Source of the DNA: Deltaproteobacteria bacterium
GTDB taxonomy: Bacteria; Desulfobacterota; Syntrophia; Syntrophales; UBA2192
DNA length: 14,867 nucleotides
Direction of reading: 5' to 3'
NCBI GenBank assembly: GCA_026388445.1
Contig: JAPLJU010000215.1
Coordinates: 1 to 14,867 of the forward strand
The position numbers were made by a program, and so were the translations under genes. Within the stretch, counting starts at the first letter, position 1. The number at the start of each line of letters is the position of its first letter. The notes under the pieces were generated by a model. It made no database searches. It was not told the origin of the DNA and saw only the letters and a list, made by a program, of their open reading frames with translations. Of the stretch, positions 7,669 through 13,866 are shown in pieces.

Positions 7669-7711
7669 CGCTGCGGTATCTGATCCAGGGTGCCGCAGCG
7701 TTCGTCTTTTT
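7669..7711 (+). terminator. Rho-independent terminator of nrdD
   Basis: CGCTGCGG (7669-7676) pairs with CCGCAGCG (7693-7700), and the tail TTCGTCTTTTT follows. The stem begins 63 nt after the nrdD stop. The opposite strand lacks a good T-run after the hairpin, so it probably serves only nrdD. Confidence 0.8.
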
Positions 7712-7722
7712 GAGGGGCCCGT

Positions 7723-8562
7723 CTATCCGAAATATTTCGGTTGAATCGCGTCCCTGAGCAGATCCTTTTCGAAGCCCGTGGGCGCCTCGCCGGACCGGGC
7801 ATATTGATAGAGCGCCGCCTGGAATACGCCCTGGAGGGCCGATTGGACAACGGAGAGTGTGATCAGATAAAGGGCCGAAAGGACCGCGAAACCAAGCGCC
7901 AGCATCCCCTTCCCCGAGAAGATGGCCAAGGCAACCAGCATAAAGGCGGGCAGGCCCAGAACAAAGAAGACCAGCCCGAAGCTGAACGTGCCGATCAGCT
8001 CCTCCCCCCAGGTCTTTTTCAGCAACCGGACCGACCGGCTGAAGGCCTCGACGGGTCCTTTCTCTTCATTGACCAGGATGGGGATGACGAGGAAGCTGGT
8101 GACGCTCCAGGCCATTCCCAGCATGCTCGCGATGATTCTTCCCAATAGATTAGAGCGCTCCGCGATCGTCCTCAGGATCATCCCGACCGTCGCTGAAACC
8201 AGCGCCCATCCGGCGATCTGGGCAATCCGTGAAAATGCCGCATTCAGGCCGTCCGATACGGTCGGGTCCCCGCCGTTCATCCGGATGAAGGCGCAGGCAA
8301 CAATCGCGGAATTGAAAAAGATGATGATGAAATAGGTGCTGAAATAGAAGAGAAACGCAATCGCCATGTTGACCGCATCCCACCCCCCGGAAGACACGCT
8401 TCGGTCCAGGATGCCGGACGCAAAGAGCGGCGCGGCGAAAGACGCAGTCACAATGATCAGGGCAATCCCGGAAATGACCGGGAAGAGAAGGATCTCCCTG
8501 TCCACCTTCAGAACCTCCCAGGAAGCCCTCATGAGCTCCCACGATCTCGCGAATTTTTCCAT
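7723..8562 (-). CDS. DUF6159-type polytopic inner-membrane protein of unknown function
   Basis: This 279-residue membrane protein opens with SWELMRASWEVLKVDREILLFP, the pattern typical of DUF6159 proteins, where a short amphipathic N-terminus precedes several membrane segments. About six hydrophobic helices can be seen: ILLFPVISGIALIIV, the MAIAFLFYFSTYFIIIFF stretch, a segment around GWALVSATVGMIL, MAWSVTSFLVIPILV, a segment around FSFGLVFFVLGLPAF, and a last one around GFAVLSALYLITLSVV. I chose the ATG at 8562 because AAAGGTGG lies five bases upstream and the family motif begins just after it. The frame continues open upstream to 8736, but those residues look non-coding. The biochemical role of the family is not known to me. 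It is convergent with nrdD and divergent from the coiled-coil protein gene. Confidence 0.85.
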   Translation of the reverse strand: MEKFARSWELMRASWEVLKVDREILLFPVISGIALIIVTASFAAPLFASGILDRSVSSGGWDAVNMAIAFLFYFSTYFIIIFFNSAIVACAFIRMNGGDPTVSDGLNAAFSRIAQIAGWALVSATVGMILRTIAERSNLLGRIIASMLGMAWSVTSFLVIPILVNEEKGPVEAFSRSVRLLKKTWGEELIGTFSFGLVFFVLGLPAFMLVALAIFSGKGMLALGFAVLSALYLITLSVVQSALQGVFQAALYQYARSGEAPTGFEKDLLRDAIQPKYFG

Positions 8563-8751
8563 CTCCACCTTTCTCTTTTCGAAGAAATTTTGTTTTACTT
8601 CCCGATGTCTTCTCTGATAGTCAAGTAGTGCACTGCAAATATCAACCCATACTGAATTCAGCGATCCTGCAGAACGACCAAAATTCCTATTCGTGATGCG
8701 CTTTCCGGATCCGGGGGAAGCGGTCCGGCCGTGCAAATTGAGGAGGTTTCC

Positions 8752-9297
8752 ATGAAAAGTTTTTTAGCAACCTTGTCCCTGTCCCTGGTTTTCGTGTCCG
8801 GAAGTGCCTTTGGCCAGGCCGGCGCTCCGGCGAAGGTGATTCCCATCGAGCGACTGCAGACGGCAAAACTGGCTTCGACGGACTACCCTGTGAAAGCCAA
8901 GGAAGTCAAGTCCATCATTCCCAGGCCCTCCACGGGCAACAGGGCATTCGACGCGAAAACGCAGAAACGGGCCGCCAATTACGAAAAGGAACTGGACAGA
9001 CTCGATGCCGCCATGCAGGAGGTCTCTCTGGAACTCAGGAAGGATCAAACCGACCCAAAAAAATTGAAAGCCCTCTCCAGGAAGATCGAGGGCCATGAGA
9101 AAACGCTGAAAAAGAAACAATCCGAACTGAAGGCCCACCTGACAAAAACGATCACTTCCGAGAAAAGCGGCCGCCAGGCAGCCGCGGCGGCCTACGAAAA
9201 CTTCGACCGGAAAGCCAACCAGCTGTACGAAATCATTTCAACGGTATTGAAAAACATGAAGGAGACGGAATCCGGCATCACGCGGAACATCCGGTGA
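8752..9297 (+). CDS. Small secreted coiled-coil protein, family not recognised
   Basis: The ATG at 8752 follows GAGGAGG at an ideal five-base spacing, so I prefer it to the in-frame GTG at 8731. The product of 181 residues starts with a clear signal peptide (MKSFLATLSLSLVFVSGSAFG, cleavage likely after FGQA or nearby) and is then highly charged and alpha-helical. The heptad-like part runs from about residue 70 to the end (DRLDAAMQEVSLEL, LKALSRKIEGHEKTLKKKQ, AAAAYENFDRKANQLYEII). There are no cysteines and no enzymatic motif. A periplasmic structural or chaperone-like helical protein is the most that can be said. A hairpin GTGAAAA/TTTTCAC (9294-9300 with 9311-9317) overlaps the stop codon but lacks a T-tract. 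Confidence 0.8.
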   Translation: MKSFLATLSLSLVFVSGSAFGQAGAPAKVIPIERLQTAKLASTDYPVKAKEVKSIIPRPSTGNRAFDAKTQKRAANYEKELDRLDAAMQEVSLELRKDQTDPKKLKALSRKIEGHEKTLKKKQSELKAHLTKTITSEKSGRQAAAAAYENFDRKANQLYEIISTVLKNMKETESGITRNIR

Positions 9298-9357
9298 AAA
9301 GTCAAATCCGTTTTCACAAACAGAATTACCCTCCCGGGCTCACAGGCGATTTAACGC

Positions 9358-9386
9358 TTGAATAAAAAAATATTTTTTTCTATTCT
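9358..9386 (+). promoter_or_regulatory. Promoter of the FadH-like reductase
   Basis: TTGAAT (9358-9363) and TATTCT (9381-9386) are separated by 17 bp made almost only of an A-tract and a T-tract. The predicted start is about 9393. This places the possible upstream TTG start at 9358 inside the -35 element and supports the ATG at 9430. Confidence 0.6.
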
Positions 9387-9429
9387 CGCCACGGAAAATC
9401 AAATTCAAAAACAACAGGGAGAACAAAGA

Positions 9430-11367
9430 ATGAAACCATTCAAACATCTCTTCGCACCGGGTAAGATCGGAAAGGTAGAACTCAAGAACAGGATCGTGAT
9501 GCTCCCCATGACGACCGGCTACACCGAGGCGGATGAGACCGTCGGAAACCGCTTCATGGACTTCTTCGAAGCGAGGGCGAAGGGTGGCGCAGCCCTGATC
9601 ATCATACCCTTCTCCCCGGTCCACGCGGGTTCACCCGTGGAGCCCGGGATGTACGACGACCGGTTCGTTGCTCCCGCGCGTAAACTCACAGGTCGGATCC
9701 ACGAAGGCGGCGCGAAGATCGGCGCACAGCTCATCATCTCGTACCACGTTATCTTCGGAAAAGGCGCCCCCGAGGTCGTCGGTCCGTCACCCGTGATGAA
9801 CCAGATCATGCGCTGTATCCCGAGGGAACTTACCGTCGATGAGATCCGTTTTATCGTCAGCGAATACGGCAAGGCGGCACGTCGTGTCCGTGAGGCCGGT
9901 TTTGACCTCGTGGAAGTCCTCGTGGGCGGCGGGTATCTCCTGAACCGTTTCCTCTCCCCCATCACCAACAAGCGGACGGATTCGTACGGCGGAAGCCTGG
10001 AAAACCGGATGAGGTTTACGCTCGAAGTCATTGAAAGCATGCGGAAAGAAGTTGGGGCGGATTTCCCGATCGGCATCCGTCTCAATCTCGAGGAACAGAT
10101 GGAAGGCGGTCACACGATCGAGGACTCGAAGGAGGTCCTGAAAATCATCGAGAAGGCAGGTGTCCAGGTCATCAATGCTTACACGGGCTGGCATGAATCG
10201 CCCGTTCCGACCGTCCAGGGTTTTCTGCCCAAGGGGGCCTTCGCCCACCTCGCTGAGAAGGCAAAAGGCTGGGTCAAGATCCCCGTCATCGCCGCCAACC
10301 GTATCAACGACCCCGTCGTGGCCGAGAAGATCCTCGCCGATGGCATGGCCGACTTTGTCGGAATGGGCAGAGCCCTCCTCGCCGATCCGGAGCTTCCCAA
10401 CAAGGCAAGGGAAGGAAGAATCAACGAGATGGTTCCCTGCATCGCCTGCTCCAACTGTCTGTCGGAGATCATCAGCACCTACCGGAAGTGGGGTCAGCCC
10501 ACGACGACCTACTGCACGGTCAACCCGATGGCCGGAAAAGAGTCGGAATACAGGCTTGAGCCCGTAAAAAAACCCAAAAAGGTCTTCGTCGTCGGCGGCG
10601 GTCCGGCGGGACTGGAAGCGGCAATGATAGCCGCGATGAGAGGCCACCGGGTCACCCTCTATGAAAAGGGCAAGGAGCCGGGCGGATGGCTTCTGGTCGG
10701 CTGCCTGCCGCCGCATAAGGATGAAATCGGGAACTTGTACAAAAGCCTCGCGGTCAGGACAAAGAAAGCGGGTGTTGAGATACGGCTCAACCATGAGGCC
10801 ACACCGAAAACCATAGAGGAAGCAAAGCCCGATGTTTTGATCCTGGCCTTGGGGGCCAACCCCCTGATTCCGAAGATCCCGGGCGTAACGGGCGCCAATG
10901 TCGTCATGGCGGAGGATCTACTGACCGGCCGGAAGACGGTGAGCGGTTCCGTCATCATCATCGGGGGCGGCCTGGTGGGATGCGAGACGGCGGAATTCCT
11001 GATCAAAAAGGGCCAGGGCGTCACAGGAGTCACCGTCGTCGAAATGCTGGAGCGCATGGCGGAAACCTTATCCGCCGCGAACCGGCCCTTCTTCCTGGCC
11101 AGACTGAAAAAAGAGGGCGTTGAGATGAAGACCCGCACCACCGTAAAGGAAATAACGGATAAGGGCGTGAAGGTGAACCAGAATGGAACGTCCGGCTTCA
11201 TCGAGGGGGACGCCGTGGTGCTGGCCGTGGGGCTCAAGGCGGAGGCGAAGCTTGTGGAGAGCTTCATGGGAAAAGCGCCGGAGGTCTATTCCGTCGGCGA
11301 TTGCGTCAAACCCCGCATGATCAAAGAAGCGATGGAAGAGGGATTTCTGACGGGCAGAAAGATCTGA
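9430..11367 (+). CDS. FadH-like NADH:flavin oxidoreductase (2,4-dienoyl-CoA reductase type) with variant Fe-S cysteines
   Basis: The 645-residue protein has an N-terminal FMN TIM barrel of the Old Yellow Enzyme family (1-370) followed by a two-dinucleotide FAD/NAD(P) reductase domain (VVGGGPAGLEAA near 383, IIIGGGLVGCETAE near 514, ending VYSVGDCVKPRMIKEAMEEG). E. coli FadH (about 672 residues) moves electrons from NADPH through FAD and a [4Fe-4S] cluster to FMN to reduce 2,4-dienoyl-CoA. The catalytic pair is kept: Y169 in VGGGYLLNRF and H255 in GWHESPVPT fall three residues from FadH Y166 and H252. The cluster cysteines are C337, C340, C343 and C362 (CIACSNC then 18 residues then C), whereas FadH has C-x2-C-x3-C-x11-C. 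I start at ATG 9430, eight bases after GGGAG. Enoate or dienoyl-CoA reduction is likely, but the substrate is not certain; bile-acid or other enone reductases share this architecture. Confidence 0.92.
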   Translation: MKPFKHLFAPGKIGKVELKNRIVMLPMTTGYTEADETVGNRFMDFFEARAKGGAALIIIPFSPVHAGSPVEPGMYDDRFVAPARKLTGRIHEGGAKIGAQLIISYHVIFGKGAPEVVGPSPVMNQIMRCIPRELTVDEIRFIVSEYGKAARRVREAGFDLVEVLVGGGYLLNRFLSPITNKRTDSYGGSLENRMRFTLEVIESMRKEVGADFPIGIRLNLEEQMEGGHTIEDSKEVLKIIEKAGVQVINAYTGWHESPVPTVQGFLPKGAFAHLAEKAKGWVKIPVIAANRINDPVVAEKILADGMADFVGMGRALLADPELPNKAREGRINEMVPCIACSNCLSEIISTYRKWGQPTTTYCTVNPMAGKESEYRLEPVKKPKKVFVVGGGPAGLEAAMIAAMRGHRVTLYEKGKEPGGWLLVGCLPPHKDEIGNLYKSLAVRTKKAGVEIRLNHEATPKTIEEAKPDVLILALGANPLIPKIPGVTGANVVMAEDLLTGRKTVSGSVIIIGGGLVGCETAEFLIKKGQGVTGVTVVEMLERMAETLSAANRPFFLARLKKEGVEMKTRTTVKEITDKGVKVNQNGTSGFIEGDAVVLAVGLKAEAKLVESFMGKAPEVYSVGDCVKPRMIKEAMEEGFLTGRKI

Positions 11368-11405
11368 GGGATGGCAAAAGAAGAATTAAACATGGCGCCG
11401 TAAAA

Positions 11406-11433
11406 TTTTATCCCGAATTCGGGAAAGTATGAT
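11406..11433 (+). promoter_or_regulatory. Possible promoter with 12-bp palindrome upstream of the selenoprotein gene
   Basis: TATGAT (11428-11433) is a good -10 match, with a poor -35 (TTTTAT, 11406-11411) at 16 bp. The spacer is mostly the perfect palindrome CCCGAATTCGGG (11412-11423). The gene start at 11560 would leave a leader of about 120 nt. The palindrome may be an operator; no known regulator matches. Confidence in promoter function is low. Confidence 0.3.
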
Positions 11434-11559
11434 ATCGAACAGGGGCAGCCGGTCCCTTGAAAAATCTTCAGTTTCGGGCTTCCCTGCCGATATTATCCCT
11501 GTGATGATGAATATCCCTGACGTAACGAAGATTTTGCGTTTTTGAGAGGAGGTGAGCGG

Positions 11560-12048
11560 ATGAAAAACAATCTTGTGAAATACATGTTGTATCTATCGGC
11601 CTTTTTGTTCGCCTTCCTGTCCTACCAGGTCATCTCTCACGCGGCCCTTTACAAGTGGGTCGATGAAAAGGGCGTCTTCCATATGTCCGATACGCCGCCC
11701 GATTCCGCCATAGCCCAGAAATACATGGTTGAGAAGACGGGGGCAGATGAAGCGGACACGGAGCCTCAGGCCGCGGAAGCCAAGGAGACGAAACCGGCCC
11801 ATCACGAGGTCGTCATCTACACCACACCCACGTGACCGTACTGCAAGTACGCGAAAGAGTTTCTTTCGCAAAAAGGTGTCTTTTACACAGAGAAGGATGT
11901 GTCGAAGGACCCCCAGGCCAGAGACGAGATGATTGCGCTCACCGGTAAGGAAGCCGTCCCCGTCATCGTCATCGATGGGGAACCGATCGTGGGATTCAAT
12001 GCACCCAAGATCGAGGAGAAACTCGGTCTCGGTAAAAAAATGAACTGA
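11560..12048 (+). CDS. Exported DUF4124-glutaredoxin fusion selenoprotein (UPYC active site; in-frame TGA at 11833 read as selenocysteine)
   Basis: The ATG at 11560 is preceded by AGGAGGTGA at ideal spacing. Read straight through the TGA at 11833-11835, the frame gives 162 residues to the TGA at 12046. Residues 1-27 form a signal peptide or anchor (MLYLSAFLFAFLSYQVISHA). Residues 28-45 are a DUF4124 motif (LYKWVDEKGVFHMSDTPP). A charged linker follows, then a complete glutaredoxin-like domain from about 83: VVIYTTPT-U92-PYC95-KYAKEFL, VFYTEKDVSKDP, the cis-proline motif AVPVIVIDG and GFNAPKIEEKLG. The TGA stands exactly where other glutaredoxins have the first active-site cysteine, the frame stays open on both sides, and a hairpin of SECIS type follows. 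An ordinary stop codon would leave a protein without its catalytic site. Selenocysteine glutaredoxins are known; the export signal with DUF4124 is the unusual part. Automated callers would truncate it at 11835. A terminator follows 18 nt after the real stop. Confidence 0.92.
11833..11869 (+). promoter_or_regulatory. Bacterial SECIS element (UGA plus downstream stem-loop)
   Basis: After the UGA (11833-11835), GCGAAAG (11851-11857) pairs perfectly with CTTTCGC (11863-11869) around the loop AGTTT. The loop begins 22 nt after the UGA and has G as its second base, which fits the rules known for SelB-binding bacterial SECIS hairpins (loop about 16-37 nt downstream, G among the first two loop bases). 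A competing small stem CGTAC/GTACG (11837-11841 with 11847-11851) lies between. Confidence 0.75.
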
Positions 12049-12066
12049 ACGGTGTTGAAATCGGAT

Positions 12067-12099
12067 AAAGGACAGTCCCACCGGGTCTGTCCTTTTTTT
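12067..12099. terminator. Bidirectional terminator between the selenoprotein and ridA
   Basis: GGACAG (12070-12075) pairs with CTGTCC (12087-12092); an inner CCC/GGG extends the stem past a T-T mismatch, and TTTTTTT follows on the plus strand. An AAA before the stem gives TTT on the minus strand, so it may also end the convergent ridA transcript, more weakly. Confidence 0.88.
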
Positions 12100-12118
12100 A
12101 TCTTTATTGTTTGACCCG

Positions 12119-12511
12119 TCACTTCCCGCAGATCACGGAGATCTCGATCGAGGCATCCCTCGGGAGCCTTGCCACCTGTATGGTTTCGCGGGCGGGGAGG
12201 ATGTCCGCGAAATAGTTATTGTAGATCTCGTTGAACTTCCCGAAATGATTCATATCGCTCAGGAACACCGAGGCCTTCAGAACGTTTTTCAGCGTCATGC
12301 CTCCCGCCCCGACGACGGCCTTGATGTTCTCGAGAACGAGGGTGACCTGCTCCTCAAAGCTCCCTCTCGACATCTCGTTCGTTTTCGGATCGATGGGAAT
12401 CACGCCCGACACGAAGAGAAGATCGCCGAATTTCACGGCTTGCGCGTATGGACCGATAGCCTTCGGGGCCCCCGGTGTGCTGATGATAGTTCTTTCCCCG
12501 CCTGAAGACAT
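12119..12511 (-). CDS. ridA: RidA-family reactive enamine/imine deaminase
   Basis: The 130-residue protein matches the RidA (YjgF/YER057c/UK114) family over its full length: GAPKAIGPYAQAV (14-26), LLFVSGVIPIDP (31-42), QVTLVLENIKAVVGAGG (55-71), and the active-site part LPARETIQVARLPRDASIEISV (105-126) with R108 and E124 at the positions of the catalytic arginine and the conserved glutamate. RidA proteins form cytoplasmic trimers that hydrolyse 2-aminoacrylate and related imines released by PLP enzymes. The ATG at 12511 lies behind AGGAGG at the rather long distance of 10 bases. It appears monocistronic. Confidence 0.95.
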   Translation of the reverse strand: MSSGGERTIISTPGAPKAIGPYAQAVKFGDLLFVSGVIPIDPKTNEMSRGSFEEQVTLVLENIKAVVGAGGMTLKNVLKASVFLSDMNHFGKFNEIYNNYFADILPARETIQVARLPRDASIEISVICGK

Positions 12512-12538
12512 ATGCTTTTTTCCTCCTTTTTTATTTCA

Positions 12539-12568
12539 GCTCTACCATCCGCGCAAAAGGCCTGTCAA
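12539..12568 (-). promoter_or_regulatory. Weak candidate ridA promoter
   Basis: On the minus strand a perfect TTGACA (12568-12563) is followed after 18 bp by TAGAGC (12544-12539), which is a poor -10. The predicted start would fall very close to the Shine-Dalgarno sequence, giving a leader of only about 20 nt, so this is tentative. Confidence 0.3.
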
Positions 12569-12694
12569 CGGCAATATCATGAGACCGGCCAGCCCTGGAA
12601 AACCTATCCTTTGACAAGAAAAACGGGTTCTGTTACCCCTTGATGCCGACATCCTTCACGACGGGCTCACGGGCAGTGGAGCATGAACATCATA

Positions 12695-12723
12695 TTGAAA
12701 AAACTTCTGCTTTAATTCATAAC
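12695..12723 (+). promoter_or_regulatory. Candidate promoter of the secreted esterase
   Basis: TTGAAA (12695-12700, five of six consensus bases) and CATAAC (12718-12723, four of six) are separated by 17 bp in AT-rich DNA that contrasts with the surrounding GC-rich genes. The start would be near 12730, about 50 nt before the ATG at 12780. Confidence 0.45.
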
Positions 12724-12779
12724 TCAACATTCGAAACTCAAAATTAAAGAATGTATCGAAGAGGGTGTGTGTCGGGGAT

Positions 12780-13724
12780 ATGGGTGGCAGGAAAACAACT
12801 TCCAATCCGCTGAACATTCTTTCGCTCGTGCTGGTTTTGATCCTTGCGGCGACGTTCTCCGATGCCTCGACGCGCGGCCAAAAGGAAGACCGGCTCTTCA
12901 TCATAGGGCATGGGGGAGAGCAGAGGTCCTACCGGGTCCACCTGCCACCGGCTTACGACGGAAAAAAGGCGCTGCCCCTCGTCCTCGTTCTGCACGGCGG
13001 TGGCGGTGAGGCAGAAGGAATGGCCCGCATCACGCAGTTCAGTGAAAAAGCCGACCGGAAAGGTTTCATTGCCGTATACCCCAATGGAACGGGGATTCTC
13101 TCCGGGCAATTCCTGACCTGGAATGCCGGAAACTGCTGCGGCCATGCCCTTGATTTCAAGACCGACGACGTCGGGTTTTTCCGGGTGCTCCTCGAAAAGC
13201 TCAAGAAGGATTTTTCAATAGACTCAAAACGCGTTTATGTTACCGGTCTCTCAAATGGCGGGATGATGAGCTACCGCCTCGCCTGCGAGCTCTCGGGCGA
13301 GATCGCGGCCATCGCACCGGTGGCCGGCGCCATGAACGTGGAATGCAAACCGGCAAAACCCGTGTCCGTCATCCTTTTTCATGGCACCGACGACGGGCAT
13401 GTCCGCTATGACGGGGGGGAGCCCCTCGTTCAAGCCGACTGGCATCTTCGCACCGACCGACCGGTCAAAGAAACGGCTTCCCTCTGGGCTAAGTTCAACG
13501 GGTGCAGTCCCAAGGCGCAGACATCGGTGAAGGGTAATGTCATTATGGAAAGATACAGGGGCTGCCGGGAAGGGACCGAGGTTGTCGTCTACACCATCAG
13601 GGGAGAAGGACACTCATGGCCCGGCGGAAGGAGATGGGCCCCCTGGGCGGCCCTCCCGACCCGGGAAATATCGGCAACCGATCTCATCTGGGAATTTTTC
13701 GCCAATCACCCACGGAAGGATTGA
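12780..13724 (+). CDS. Secreted LpqC / PHB-depolymerase-type esterase (alpha/beta hydrolase)
   Basis: This 314-residue protein begins with a hydrophobic export signal (NILSLVLVLILAATFSDAS). The mature part follows the COG3509/LpqC pattern: YRVHLPPAYDGKKALPLVLVLHGGGG with the oxyanion-hole HGGGG, then NAGNCCGHALDFKTDDVGFF, which is typical of this family. The catalytic triad is visible as S158 in GLSNGGMM, D204 or D205 in HGTDDG, and H278 in GEGHSWPGG. Relatives hydrolyse polyhydroxybutyrate oligomers, feruloyl or acetyl esters; the substrate here is unknown. ATG 12780 is chosen because it gives a compact signal peptide. The GTG at 12765 is in frame and its AGAGG directly abuts the codon; neither start has an ideal ribosome binding site. 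No terminator separates it from the next gene, but that gene has its own promoter. Confidence 0.88.
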   Translation: MGGRKTTSNPLNILSLVLVLILAATFSDASTRGQKEDRLFIIGHGGEQRSYRVHLPPAYDGKKALPLVLVLHGGGGEAEGMARITQFSEKADRKGFIAVYPNGTGILSGQFLTWNAGNCCGHALDFKTDDVGFFRVLLEKLKKDFSIDSKRVYVTGLSNGGMMSYRLACELSGEIAAIAPVAGAMNVECKPAKPVSVILFHGTDDGHVRYDGGEPLVQADWHLRTDRPVKETASLWAKFNGCSPKAQTSVKGNVIMERYRGCREGTEVVVYTIRGEGHSWPGGRRWAPWAALPTREISATDLIWEFFANHPRKD

Positions 13725-13782
13725 ACGATCACCCGTGGCCACGCGGCGACTCGCCGGAGTCGGGGAAACCCATCGGAATGAG

Positions 13783-13811
13783 TTGACACGCCCTGTCCGT
13801 TTTCCTATACT
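13783..13811 (+). promoter_or_regulatory. Near-consensus promoter of the NrdD activase
   Basis: A perfect TTGACA (13783-13788) and TATACT (13806-13811, five of six) are separated by 17 bp, the best sigma-70-type promoter in the window. The start would be near 13817-13818. It lies 58 bp after the esterase stop. Two copies of CTGTCCGT sit within it. Confidence 0.75.
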
Positions 13812-13817
13812 GTCCGT
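13793..13817 (+). repeat. Direct repeat CTGTCCGT x2 within the activase promoter
   Basis: CTGTCCGT occurs at 13793-13800 (in the spacer) and at 13810-13817 (overlapping the end of the -10 and the predicted start point), 17 bp apart. The position suggests a possible tandem regulator site; chance recurrence cannot be excluded. Confidence 0.4.
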
Positions 13818-13866
13818 GAAAAAGAAACCACCGGGCCTTCCGGTATTCCTGTATTCTCCCCTCACC

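Noticed and set aside
8563..8736. N-terminal extension of the DUF6159 protein (frame open from 8736)
   Set aside because: A good ribosome binding site sits before the ATG at 8562 and the family motif begins there; the extension has no signal sequence or similarity.
9294..9317. Hairpin GTGAAAA/TTTTCAC as terminator of the coiled-coil protein gene
   Set aside because: The stem is AT-rich, overlaps the stop codon and is followed by AAACAG instead of a T-run.
9787..10794. Minus-strand frame of 335 codons
   Set aside because: Antisense to the FadH-like reductase, with no domain recognised.
11833..11835. TGA at 11833 as a true stop, with the downstream part as a pseudogene
   Set aside because: The frame continues perfectly with a full glutaredoxin domain, the TGA replaces exactly the catalytic cysteine codon, and a SECIS-like hairpin follows; decay would not be expected to leave this pattern.
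12695..12750. AT-rich stretch with ACTCAACATT / ACTCAAAATT near-repeats as a possible CRISPR or mobile-element remnant
   Set aside because: Only two short imperfect units, no spacers or terminal repeats; better explained as promoter DNA of the esterase.
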